NCBI GenBank assembly: GCA_006538405.1
Contig: BJKQ01000015.1
Location: 992,001-1,056,000 of the forward strand
Source of the DNA: Hansfordia pulvinata
Taxonomy: Eukaryota; Ascomycota; Sordariomycetes; Xylariales
Reading direction: 5' to 3'
DNA length: 64,000 bases
Shown here one piece after another: positions 1 through 10,934 of the stretch; the stretch's first letter is position 1; the number at the start of each line of letters is the position of its first letter. The notes beneath the pieces are model-generated. The model ran no database searches, was not told the DNA's origin, and worked only from the letters and a program-made list of their open reading frames with translations. The position numbers were made by a program, and so were the translations under genes.

Positions 1-1239
1 TCTGCGTCGCAGCAGAGGGGGTCCCTCTGCCGCTCTGCCGCGCCCGGGTTCTGTTCCGTGTGTGATCTCCTGCCGCCCATTCTCATCCACGGTATATCCG
101 TGACAAAGGCTGGGTGGTGTGTCGCGCTGGGAGGCTCGGCGATCCCCATCCGCGGCGCACGGCTGAGGACGGACCGCGTTTTCATCCCGCTGGATCTGGA
201 AATGCCATGGCATGACGTCCAACTAAGTGTCTTAGCGCGAGCGGTGGACATGGCATCGCACGGCGACCCTCTTCCTCCCCCCGGCCTTCCCCACACACCA
301 CACTGGGCCCGGGGAAAATGCGGGGGAGGGTGTGCGTATTCTAAGGGTTGGGGGTGTGGGCGTGAGCGTGGGTGTGTGCAGCCAGGCCCGGCTTGACCGC
401 GGACGCGGATCTGGAGCTGCTGCTTCTGTTGCTGCTTTTGCTTCTGGGGAAGACTGCGGCGTCAGACGTATCCTTGCTGCCCTGGCTCAAGCGTAGAATG
501 CTCAGCTAACCTGCCTGTACTCGTTGACAGCCAGCCATCTCATCGACTGAGGCAGCCCATCTATGTGTGAACATGAACCGGATCACAGCTGGTGAGGTCG
601 TTCGGAGACAGTAATATTTGGAATCCGATGCAAACGCCAGCCCGCACCGATGCTATCGCTGACTCACTTTCTCCCACAGCTGACAAAATCATCAGTTCGA
701 GGGTGTGGTGGCCAGGTGCCGCCGGGTGCTCCTGTAGATAGAGATAACATCCGCAATTCTTAGCTGACACTTTGCACAACTCGTGCTCATGTCCAAAGCC
801 AGTTTGGAGTAGGATGGGTCATGTAAGTTGGAGTAGCTACCCCGCACCAACCCAGTCGCTCCTCGACAGAGCGCTCGAAAGTCACGTAAGCCATCCATGT
901 GAATGACGTCTCGAAAGGTGATGGTCAACTCGGCTGTGATGGAGGCCGCAGATGGGGTCAAGTTGCCCGGCCGCAGAGCTTGGTAGCATTCTAAACCACC
1001 TGCTCTTCGTCGTGGATCTAATTTGGCGAGAGGAAGGCATTCCACCGAAATAAAATAACATCTCCTGGCAGCACCCACCGCACTTTCGAGAATAGATGGC
1101 CAAGGACACCACGCAGAGAGCCCCTTGTCAACACATGAAGATTGTCCAAACTACATTGTAATGGGTATTATATACAGCCCTCGCCGACTCACCACCTACA
1201 TAGATACGCACACGAATCAAGAAAAATCCCGCCCAGACT
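1..1239. other. Intergenic, no gene seen
   Basis: Only short open frames without recognisable protein character occur here. The right part is the 3' flank of the aldehyde dehydrogenase gene whose stop codon lies at 1240-1242. I see no RNA gene or repeat. Confidence 0.6.
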
Positions 1240-3147
1240 CTACTGAGGCGCCTTCATGCCCGTGTTGAGGTAGACGGCCTTGGTCTCGGTGTAGGCGTCG
1301 AGGACGGCCTCGCCGCACTCCTTGCCGATGCCGCTCTGCTTGTAGCCGCCAAAGGGCACGGCCCAGTGCACCAGGTTGTACATGTTGACCCAGGTCGTGC
1401 CGGCCTGCAGGTTGTTGGTCATGCGCACCGCCCGCTCGTAGTCGCGCGTGTGCACCGCCGCCGCCAGCCCGTACGTCGTGTCGTTGGCCAGCTTGGTGAC
1501 CTCCTCCTCCGTCTTGAACTTGGACACCACCACGACAGGACCGAAGATTTCGTCCTTGACGATCTAGGAGGAGAGAAAACCGCGTCAGTAAATGAACCCG
1601 AAGTGTGGGGGAAGAGCAGTGTGGACTGGAAACAGGACGACAAAAAAAAAGAAAAGAAAAAGAAGAAAAAAGAACTAACCTCCATATCCGGCGTCACGTC
1701 CGTAAAGATGGTGGGCTCGATGTAGTACCCTCCGTCGGCGCCGTCGACCTTGGCCGGCTTGCCGCCCAGGTGGACGGTGGCGCCCTGCTTGCGGCCGCTC
1801 TCGATGTAGCCCATGATCTTGTCGAACTGCATGCGGCTGTTCATGGGCCCCTGGTCGACGCCCTCGCGGAAGTTGTCGCCGACGCGGATGCGGGCCATGC
1901 GCGCCGTGTAGGCGGCCAGGAACTCGTCGTAGACGTCCTCGTGGACGTAGATGCGCGTGCCGGCGTGGCACGTCTGGCCAAAGTTCATGTTGATGCCCCA
2001 GGCCGACCAGTCGACGGCCCGGGCGATGTCGGCGTCGGGGAAGACGATGTTGGGGCTCTTGCCGCCCAGCTCGAGCGTCACCTTCTTCAGGTTGGACGAT
2101 GCCGACGACTTGAGGATCGCCCGCCCCGTCGCCGTCGACCCCGTGAACGCCAGCTTGTCCACGTCCATGTGGTTCGCCAGCGCGCTGCCCACCGTCTTGC
2201 CGAACCCCTGCACGTGGTTGATCGTGCCCGCCGGGAACCCGGCCTCCTGGATCAGCTCGCACATCTTGAGGGCCGTGAGCGGCGTCGCCTCGGCCGACTT
2301 GATGACGACCTGTAGTAGTTGTGTGAGAGATCAATAGGGCTGTTCACTGTGTGAAGTACTGCGGGTGGATTGACTTACCGTGTTGCCAGTCGCGATCGCC
2401 GGGGCAATCTTCCAGGTGAACATGAGGAGAGGGAAGCTGTAAAAGCCGGGTCAGCTGTCTGTTCGCCTCGTCTTGTGTTGTGTGTGTGTGCGCGCGCGCG
2501 CGCTCGCTGGGTCACGGCAAAACTCACTTCCACGGGATGACCTGCCCGCACACGCCAATGGGCTCCTTGCGGGTGTAGGCGAAGGCGCCGGGGATGTTGA
2601 ACGAGGTCTCGCCGCGGACCTTGTCGGCCCAGCCGGCGAAGTACTTGAGCGTGTTGTAGGAGCCGGGGAAGTCGAGGTTGGCGGCCTGGGCGCGCGTCTT
2701 GCCCGTGTCGAGCATCTCGAGCGCGATGATGTCCTCGCGGTCGCGCTCCATCAGCTCGGCCAGCCGGTGCAGCAGGTCGGCGCGGTCCATCGGGTTGCCC
2801 CGCGACCAGTCCCCGGCCTCGAACGTCCGGCGCGCCACGCGGACGGCCTCGTCGACGTCCTCGGCGCGGCCCTCGGCGATCTGCAGGATCTCCCGCCCCG
2901 TCGTCGGGTTCTCCACGCCGAACGTGCCGCCGCCCAGCGCCGCGCGGAACTCGTTGTCGATGAACAGGCCCGTCGGCACCGACACCTCGCGCTCGCCCGC
3001 GCGGATCTTCTGGGTGAGCGCGGCGCTGCTGCTGCTGGCCAGGCGTACCGCGCTCCAGCCCACGGCCCGGAGCCGGAGGGGGTTGGTGGTGGTGGTGGTG
3101 GTGCCCCGGGCGGCCAGGCGCGCCGTGATTGTCCGCGTCAGCGACAT
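1240..3147 (-). CDS. Aldehyde dehydrogenase, mitochondrial type (NAD(P)+)
   Basis: Oxidises aldehydes such as acetaldehyde to the acid, probably in the mitochondrial matrix. Four exons: 3147-2528, 2436-2379, 2309-1680, 1563-1240, giving 543 residues; all donors are GTRAGT or GTTAGT and all phases close. The first 45 residues are rich in R, T, S and A with no acid, as in a mitochondrial presequence, which supports the start at 3147. Class-typical motifs appear in order: the IPWNFP loop rebuilt across intron 1, FTGSTATGR for the cofactor, LELGGKSP with the general-base Glu, GQTC with the nucleophilic Cys, and EIFGPVV. Intron 1 contains a GT/GC alternating tract and intron 3 starts with a long pyrimidine tract. 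The next gene upstream on the same strand is a second, more distant ALDH. It could be an ALDH5-like paralogue, but FGQTCHAGTR and the tail fit the ALDH1/2 group. Family assignment is sure; the substrate is inferred. Confidence 0.93.
2478..2510. repeat. (GT)n(GC)n alternating tract inside ALDH intron 1
   Basis: A run of alternating purine-pyrimidine bases, first GT then GC, sits wholly in the intron between 2527 and 2437. Such tracts are common microsatellites and can form Z-DNA. No coding effect is expected. Confidence 0.7.
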
Positions 3148-4385
3148 GGCTGGTGATATCTGGCGGTGGTGGGTGTAGAGGGGGGAAAGGGAGCCGATAA
3201 TGTCGGGACTGGACTTGTAGGACAAGGGGAAAAGAGAGGCTCGAGCCGCGCCTGGTGCTTATAGACTCTGTGAAGCGTGGCCAGGCAATAAGGGGGCGAG
3301 GCTTTGGGTTCGGGAGGTGATTGCCGTGCTTCAACGGACTCGACACACAAAAACGCGGGTAGTGTCGGAGCAGGAAGAAAAGCTCTGGATCAGAGATGTC
3401 GACAGCTCTCTTTTTTTTTCTCTTGGTCTGCCTGGCCTGTCGTGGCGCGGAGTTTTGAGAGCTCGAGGGGGTGACGTATGGCGGCGGCGTGGGGACCGGG
3501 GAGCGCGGGGCCCGGCCGGACAGCGCGGTGGGCCCGGATCCCGGACCGCGCTGTACTCACAACGCTGTGGGCGTGTCCGTCCAGGGCGGTGCAGGAGGGT
3601 CGGGCGTGGGGTTCCAGGGGCTGCAGGGGTCGTCGGGGCTGCGCAGGGGGCATAGACAGTGCTACAGTGGAGATCCGGGGCGCGCTTGGGCGGCAATGGT
3701 GAGCCCGAGACGTGGGGGAGCTAGAGTCAGCTGGGGCCCGCCCAGGCCCTGGATTGGGGCTTCCAGTGCTCTCCAGGGCTCCATCTTCCCAATTGGATGG
3801 CGCCGTGGACGTGGACGGCCCCGGCATGGACTGCGCGACTGACATGCCCGATTATTGTGCCGTGTTTGGTCATGGCAGCCGCTTGCTGACACAACTCGCA
3901 CTCCTCTGCGACGTCAGGTTGACCCGCCGCCCGCGCTCAACCAAGTCGGCCGTGGAAAAGATGTCCCGCTGGACCAGACGCGCGATCGGTGCGCCACGGC
4001 ATAGGCGGCCCCAATAGGAAGGTGGGGCTTGTTGCTGCCCAGTCACGACGCGGCGCCTTGTTGCTAAACAGACAGTCATACTGTGCTTGTACTTGCTTTT
4101 ATGGCTACACGAGCAAGGGCTCGGTCTTGTTGATCGCGTACATCCACCAGCTTCCGGTGCGCAGGCAGGTCACTCGTGGCAGCAGGCGGAGTCAGGCTGG
4201 GACGAAGATGAGAAGATTGATCAATATGGAAACCATGTACACTTTGACACTTAAACGAAGAACCTCTATGTATGGAACTGTCAGTCGTTCACCCGTGTCC
4301 TTTACGGACAGTCCCCCGGCACCGTCCCTCAGACCTTCTCCTCCGGCAGTCCGAGCCCTCCCAACGTGATAGTCTGTCGCCACAG
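3148..4385. other. Intergenic, promoter side of ALDH
   Basis: This 1.2 kb separates the start of the ALDH gene from the end of the SSADH-type gene on the same strand. Open frames here are short, G/C-rich and without recognisable domains. It should hold the ALDH promoter, but I cannot name a specific element. Confidence 0.55.
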
Positions 4386-6340
4386 TTAGCTTACCTCCGC
4401 CATAGCACTCTCCGCGAAAAGGAAACACTCTGGGGAAAAAAAAGGGAACAATTTGATGCAGGCTGGGGTAGAAACTCACCTTGGAGATCTGGAACTCCTC
4501 GATGCCGACGCGCCCGCCCTCGCGGCCGAAGCCCGAGTGCTTGACGCCGCCAAAGGGGCGACGGGGTCCGAGATGACGCCCGTGTTGACGCCGACCATGC
4601 CCGTCTGCAGCAGCTCGGCGGCGCGCCACGCCTGCGACAGCCGGTCCGTGTACACGTACGACGCCAGCCCAACCTCCGAGTCGTTGGCCATGGCCAGCAG
4701 CTCCTGCTCCGTCTCGAACGGGTAGAAGGCCACCACAGGGCCGAACCACTCCTCCCGGCTCGCCTGCATCGACGGCCCCATGTTTTTGAGCACCGTCGCC
4801 GGGTAGAAGGACGCGCCGTGCTGCTGCTCGCCCGTCTTCTTCTTCTCCTTGGCCAGGCCGCCCGTCACCACCTCGGCGCCGCCCGCGAGCGCGTCCTGCA
4901 CCAGCCGCTCCACCTTGTCGGCCGCCTTGGAGGTGATCAGGGGCCCCAGCGTCGTCGCGGGCTCGAGCGGGTGCCCGGGCACCATGCGCTCCTCGACGGC
5001 CCTGGCGAAGCGCTCCACGAACCGGTCGTAGATGCCGCGCTCGACGTAGACGCGGTTGGCGCACACGCACGTCTGGCCCGACGCGCGGAACTTGGCGGCC
5101 ATGAGGCCCTCGATGGCCTTGTCGACGTCGGCGTCGTTGAAGACTGAGCGAGTAAAAGAAAACGTTCGTCGTCTCCGTCAGCACACTGTTTCCCACTCAT
5201 ACACATCCGAGAGCCGGGCGGGCAGTGGGGGAGGACCTACTGATGAACGGCGCGTTGCCGCCCAGCTCCATGGACAGCTTCTTGAGCGTCGAGCTCGACT
5301 GCTCCATGAGGATCTTGCCGACGCCCGTCGACCCGGTGAACGAGACCTTCTTGACCGCGGGGCTCTGGCAGATCTCCCGCCCGACGGCGGCGACGTGGCG
5401 GTCGGTGGTCACGACGTTGAGCACGCCGGGGGCAGGCCCGCGCGCTCGCCGAGCTCCGCCAGTGCCAGCGCCGAGTACGGCGTCTCGGCCGCCGGCTTGA
5501 CCACCGCGCTGCAGCCCGCGGCCACGGACGCGCCGACCTTGCGCGTGATCATGGCCGAGGGGAAGTTCCAGGGGGTCAGGATGCCGACCACGCCCACCGG
5601 CTGCCGGAGCGTCACCACCCTGCTCCCGGCGCCGCTGCCGGGGATCGTCTCGCCGTACGAGCGCGTGGCCTCGCCCTGGAACCACTCGAAGAAGCTGGCG
5701 GCGTACCGGATCTCGGCGCGCGCCGCGTCCAGCGGCCGCCCGTTCTCGAAGCTCAGGATCGTCGCCAGGTCCTCCTCGTGCTCGCGCATCAGCTCGAACC
5801 AGCCCTTGAGGATGGACGCGCGCTGGCGCGCCGAGGAGTGCTGGAAGCTGCCGAACGCGCCCTGCGCCACGTCGATGGCGTCTGCCGCGTCCACTTGGTC
5901 CCTGTCAACGCCAACCCCCCCACAACCCTGCTGTCAGTGGTTTTTTGCTTTTTGCGGACTTGTACGTTATATGACGTTGAGATATGGTGTGAGGGAGGGA
6001 CAAGCAGGCTTACATCTCCGGACACGTCCCGACGTGCGACTGGTCGTAGGGGTTCAGCACGGAGAAGCGCGCGCCCGACCTCGCCTCGACCCATTTGCCG
6101 CCCACGTAGGCCTGCTCGCGGAAGATCTTGGGGTCGCGCAGGCGCGATTTCAGCTGGACGGGGCGTGCGCTGTCAGCTAACGTCAAGTGCAAAGATGATT
6201 CTGCAGATCCTGGTGTGCAGACGAACCTGCTGGCTGGCCTCCGAGGCGAAAGTGCGGCCCCGCGGGGCGAGGGTCTGCGGTCTGAGTAGGGCCTGCGCCA
6301 GCGGGCGGGCGCCGGCCTGGCGTCGAATGCAGGAGGCCAT
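4386..6340 (-). CDS. Succinate-semialdehyde dehydrogenase-type ALDH (two apparent frameshifts)
   Basis: Expected to oxidise succinate semialdehyde to succinate (GABA shunt), probably in mitochondria. Exons 6340-6227, 6153-6014, 5901-5241, 5143-4480 and, less surely, 4409-4386. The N-terminus [16 protein letters not shown] is presequence-like. Motifs: [29 protein letters not shown] with the general-base Glu, [10 protein letters not shown] with the catalytic Cys, and [13 protein letters not shown]. The second Cys two residues after the nucleophile is typical of SSADH, where it acts in redox control. The frame slips twice: in the G5 run at 5428-5432 and in the G4 run at 4555-4558. Counting one missing base in each makes all exon phases close at 534 residues. 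I therefore read it as an intact gene with sequence errors; a recent pseudogene is the alternative. The last 8-codon exon is weak, and the reading frame could continue differently after the GTGAGT at 4479. Confidence 0.85.
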
Positions 6341-7248
6341 CGTGGCGGAGGGAATGGGGGTTGATGTTCAAATTGGTGTAACTGCTGTGTATGGCGTCGT
6401 CTACGGTAATCGGCGACGGGCTTGGCTGTGGGCAGACTGACGGGGGAAATATGAACTTGGTGATGCAATGCGCTGGAGCTTGCTTCCACTCAGGGTCACT
6501 ATGAATCTGCTTCTTCTGTGGAGGACAGGGTTCCCCGGCACTCGTGGCTCTGGAGATGATGCATTCATCACTCACTCACCCATGCGCAAGCTCTCGGCCG
6601 ATCCGTGTGGGACCTTCAACTTGGGATACATTGGGGACCGGTAGTCAGCAAGCTCGAGCCGGGACGGTACACCCACGCTGACGCCCTCTGCCCTCGTCCT
6701 CCTCCCCACACCCGGGTCGGGCGGTCCGGGGCAGCGGCCGTGAGCGAGTGTGGGGAGTGGGATGTGGGAAGGTGGTTATGCGCCATAGTACTCCGTAATA
6801 GTCGTATACCCACTGTAATAATGGTCTGGGGAGTCGAGTCCCGCCCAGACGGCGATCGGCACGTGCCACGGCTTGTGCTGGCCTGGGGCCGGGTCATGTC
6901 CGCCGCGCGTCATCCCTCCCTTCAGCAGACAAACCCGGCTCCCGAGTCGACGATGGCGCCGCCCGTCCCGGAGCGCGCGGTGCAAGGGCCGGCTGCGTCC
7001 AAGTCGTGAGGCAGTAAGTGGTAGCCGACAGGATCCCTATTCACCAGGCCCTACCCGGATCTATACCCGATTACAAGAGTATCATTCACTTTGGCATCTT
7101 GAATTACATGACCGCCCGAGCCTGCGTTTACCTACACCAGCTTGTTGCTTTGCTTTCCTCCAATTAGGTAGACTTCCATAGTCTGATCGTTGAGTTGTCC
7201 TGTCACTCGTAGCCGCGGCTCTTACCCCTCCATCATACCAAAAAAAAT
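6341..7248. promoter_or_regulatory. Divergent promoter region, SSADH (-) and SDR (+)
   Basis: About 0.9 kb lies between two divergently transcribed starts, at 6340 on the minus strand and 7249 on the plus strand. It must contain both promoters. I see no clear TATA box or named operator. An A-rich tract directly precedes the SDR start codon. Confidence 0.5.
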
Positions 7249-8462
7249 ATGAGCATCCTCAAGTCAGGCGCCCGCATGGCCGGCAAGGTCGCCATCGTCA
7301 CCGGTAAGATGACAAGCACAATAACACACACACACAAACGCCCCGCTACAAGAAACTGAAAAATCTGGAGCCGAACTCTGACTGACACACACACCACACC
7401 CGCAGGCGGCGGCTCCGGCTACGGCGAGGGCATCGCGCGGCGCTTCGCGCAGGAGGGCGCCAAGGTGCTCATCGCCGACATCAACGAGGCGGGCGGCCAG
7501 GGCGTGGCCCGGCAGATGCCCGACGACATGTCCTTCCTCAAGGCCAACGTGGCCAGGCAGGAGGACTGGCACCGCATCATGGAGACGGTCAAGTCGCGCT
7601 ACGGCCGCGTCGACTGCCTCGTCAACAACGCCGGCACGTCCCACCGGAACAAGGTGAGAGCAGCATTATCACCCTACCTTACCCAACCCCCTGGAGGAGC
7701 CCCCACCATGACGAGGATGATGATGATCACTGGGAATACACCCAAATATGAAATATGTGTGAAGAGAAGGGCACTTGACTGACACAGACGGACAATCATA
7801 AAAAAAAAACAGCCAACGCTGGACGTGACGGAGAGCGACTTTGACCGCTGCTTCGACGTCAACGTCAAGGGCATCTACTTTGGCTCGTCCCTCTTCATCC
7901 CCGAGCTCCTCAAGCAGAACCAGGGAGGCTCCATGGTCAACGTCGCCTCTGTGGGCGCCACTCGGCCCCGCCCCGGCTTGACCTGGTACAACGCCTCCAA
8001 GGCTGCCGTGTGGAATGTGAGTCTTCGAAACCCTCTGAGAGCACACAGCACGTGATATTTGAGCCTGAGTTGGTGTGCAAGAGACTGACGTCGAGACAAA
8101 CAAGGCGACCAAGAGTCTTGCGGCCGAGTTCGGCCCCAAGCAGGTCCGGGTCAACTCGGTGTGCCCGCTGCTGGGCGGCACGGGACTGTAAGTCAGCCCC
8201 CCCCTTCCCCCTCTACTTTACTCGCTTGTCAAACTGGCACTCGCTCGTCCTGTGTACTGACTGTGAGACACGCGCCAGCTTCGAGGCCTTCTCCGGCGTC
8301 CCGGACACGCCCGAGAACCGCGCCAAGTTCATCGACAACGTGCCCCTGAAGCGCCTGTGCGAGGCCGGCGACGTCGCCAACGCCTGCCTGTACCTGGCGT
8401 CGGACGAGGCCAGCTTCATCACGGGCATCAACCTGGAGGTGGACGGCGGGCGGGCGGTGTGA
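7249..8462 (+). CDS. Short-chain dehydrogenase/reductase, classical SDR
   Basis: NAD(P)-dependent oxidoreductase of 257 residues, the usual size for classical SDRs. Five exons: 7249-7303, 7406-7653, 7813-8016, 8105-8187, 8279-8462; phases close exactly. The cofactor motif TGGGSGYGEG spans intron 1. LVNNAGTS is the NNAG motif, VNVASVGAT holds the catalytic Ser region, and YNASKAAVWN gives the YxxxK catalytic pair just before intron 3. The C-terminal ASFITGINLEVDGG is the standard SDR ending. It resembles 3-oxoacyl reductase and sugar/alcohol dehydrogenase-like SDRs of the cytosol. The substrate cannot be told from sequence. It sits between an SSADH-type gene and an HTD2-like dehydratase, so fatty-acyl or polyketide-derived substrates are possible. 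The ATG at 7249 was chosen; a second ATG ten codons downstream (MAGKVAIVTG) could also serve. Confidence 0.9.
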
Positions 8463-8699
8463 AGTCTCGATGAGGGGCGGGGGAGTGAAGCAAGATACTT
8501 ATTGTACATAGATGAATATTACTGGACCTGGAAATACCCATCTTGATATAAACCTCGATGATCATGCCTGTGATTAGAATACGGATTAAATCGGCGAGCT
8601 TACTTCTGCACGAAGTCACAGTACGGGGCTAATATGTATGATAAGGGTCATATATCACAGCTAAAAATATGTATCCCCCCTCCGCCGACTCACGCCTAC
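8463..8699. terminator. Convergent 3' flanks of SDR and HTD2-like genes
   Basis: Only about 240 bp separate two converging stop codons, at 8462 on the plus strand and 8700 on the minus strand. Both mRNAs must end here, so overlapping antisense 3' UTRs are likely. This is inferred from spacing; no poly(A) signal is certain. Confidence 0.4.
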
Positions 8700-10013
8700 T
8701 CACGGCGCCTCCTTGATATTCGCCTTCATACACACCTTGTCCCCCTTCTGCACCAACACCTCCCACCCTTCGCCCGAGCCCGAGCCCGAGCCCTGCGCGC
8801 CAATCTCGTACTCGTCGCCGGCGTACAGCGGGGCCACGGCGCGGTAGGTGATCTCGGCGGGGCCCTTGTTGCCCCTTTTCTTCCCGCCGCCGACGACAAC
8901 GTCGCGCCAGTAGTCGAGGATGCTGATGAGGTTGAGCGGCCCGTGGACGACGCAGCCCGGGTGGCTCTCGACCCCTTGCGTCCAGGCCTCGTCGTAGTGG
9001 ATCTTGTGCCCGTTGAAGGTCAGCGCGCTGAAGCGGAACAGCCCGACCGGCGACCAGCTGAGCCTGCGGGTTGCGAAGCCTTTTTTTGTGGGTGTAAGGT
9101 AAGTAGGTCAATCAAGTCAGTCTTCCTGCTTCGTATCCATCTAATGGAACGTGGGTGTTTCGTTTTTCTTTCTTTGTAATAACTCACCGCCGTCGGGACT
9201 CTCCACGTCCCTCATCTGCGACAGCCCCGTGATGACCTTGCTCTGGACAATCTTCTCCTCGCCCGGCGCGGGCAGAGGCAGCTCCTTGCGGAAGATCCAG
9301 GACCTTTTCCCGCGAACAACGTCAGCGTGCGCCACTTGACCCCTTCCCCGCCACGTGCAGCAGGGACATGAACATTTACCTCTGATCGACGAGCGCGAGC
9401 CCCCTCTCGCCCCAGAACTCCTTCTCCACCTCGACGAGGACCATCTCCCCGCCGTCCCGGCTGCGCTTCGGCGTCGCGCTGACCATTCGCGTGCGCTCCT
9501 CCGCCACCTCTCCCACCCTCAGGGGCCCGCCGCCGACCCACCGCATCCGACCGCCAGCCCACATCCGCCGCGTGAACGGCGCCGCCGCGTTGAACGCCCG
9601 GTCCGTCCCGTCGCCGCCCAGGTCCGACTCCACCCCTCCGGGAGTGAAGTACACCAGGTGGTACCCGGGGGGAGCGGGGTGCCGTCGGCCGGGGCCGGGG
9701 TCGTGGGGTCGTCGAGCGGCGGCGACGACGAAGCGTCGTCATTGTCGGCGGGGTGGTGGTGCAGGGCTCGCCGGCCCAGGGTCACGGCGAGCTTCTGCAC
9801 CTGGTTGCCGTCCAGGAGCTGCCGGCGTGTCATGACCGCGCCCGCCGCCGAGCGCTCCAGGGCCTGGGCCACTTCGGCCGCCGTTGTTGTCGTCGTTGCT
9901 GCTATGGCTAGGCTGCGCCGGTGGGGGGTTGGGAGGGTGGTGATAGGGGTGATGGCGGCGGTGGTAGCGGCGGCCCCGCGCTGCCGGAGGGTCCGGGTTA
10001 AGCAAATGGACAT
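8700..10013 (-). CDS. HTD2-like hot-dog 3-hydroxyacyl-thioester dehydratase (one apparent frameshift)
   Basis: Likely dehydrates 3-hydroxyacyl-ACP or -CoA to the trans-2-enoyl thioester; the fungal HTD2 family serves mitochondrial fatty-acid synthesis. Exons 10013-9380, 9303-9188, 9079-8700; phases close at 376 residues if one base is missing in the G run 9667-9672, where the frame jumps from PADGTPLPPG to HLVYFTPGG. The N-terminus MSICLTRTLRQRGAAATT looks mitochondrial. The diagnostic block is SPVGLFRFSALTFNGHKIHY in exon 3, followed by HPGCVVHGPL, the MaoC/HTD2 hydratase-site region. Both acceptors read AAAG rather than the usual YAG, so exon edges are less sure than the family. Length, about 380 residues, fits fungal HTD2-like proteins. 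It lies 0.9 kb beyond the 3' end of the PKS gene on the same strand. A role in the PKS pathway is possible but unproven; the mitochondrial presequence argues for primary metabolism. Confidence 0.8.
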
Positions 10014-10934
10014 GGCGATGTCGCTCCTGCTGCTGCTGCTGCTGTTGCTTCTGTGTGCTGTGTTACACGTGCGCGGTGCTGGCGGTGCAGATGACCGGCG
10101 ACGGAAGCTGGGAAGGAAAAGCAGGCGACCCGTATTCAAAGCCGATCCTCGGCGGGCTTTGCTTGCTATTACAGGGCGTGCGACAGAAGAGCCTCGTCCG
10201 CGGCCGAGCCGAAGCTGGAGCGAGAGGGAGTGACCGCATGGCCGTCCCCACCAGCTCGACCAGCGGCAGCCGAGGGGCGTTGGTTCTCTGGCGGGCCGCT
10301 CCCCACAAAGCAGCTCCGGTCTGGTCGCTGGTCTACGGGCATGGTTGCAGGGGATGTGTGTATTAGCCTCGGGAATAGAGCGGGTTGATCTTTTCCGATC
10401 CCGGGCAAGCGGGGCAGACGCGACTGCACTCGCTCGTGCGAGTATGTCCGTACATGCAATGCATCATCTGCTGCTTTAACAGTGGCACTTCTGATGAGTA
10501 TTCCTGTCGGCTAAAAGCAGCCGGTTCGTTCGTCTACGACTATTACCAACAATCGGCAGTCTTTCTTCTTCTTGTTCCTTCTCTTCTTTTTCTTTTATTG
10601 AATCTGGGTTCCGGCTCCCTGCTATACAATGGCCCTCTTCACCATGTGCTGACAGAGGTGCCGTGCCGTTGGACTCGCCCACCAAACACGGACCGGCTCC
10701 GCACTCTGACCCGGTCCGGCCACCCGTGTGTGCCCTTTCACAGCATTCACTGTCAACACATCTTAACAAGGCATACGGCGCGCGACTGCAGCTTACATAA
10801 TCGCAGGAATTGAACGTAGAGGCGTCATCCTGTCAACACCCTCTTGCAACATGACCAGAACCGCATGGTCCCAGTGTCGAACAGATCGTACACTCAATTC
10901 AACATCCGTAGTAAACACCATTTCAGGCCCACCA
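10014..10934. other. Intergenic between HTD2-like gene start and PKS 3' end
   Basis: Contains the upstream region of the HTD2-like gene, including a (CTG)n-type triplet tract near 10026-10049 just before its start codon on the opposite strand, and the PKS 3' flank. No gene is seen. Confidence 0.5.
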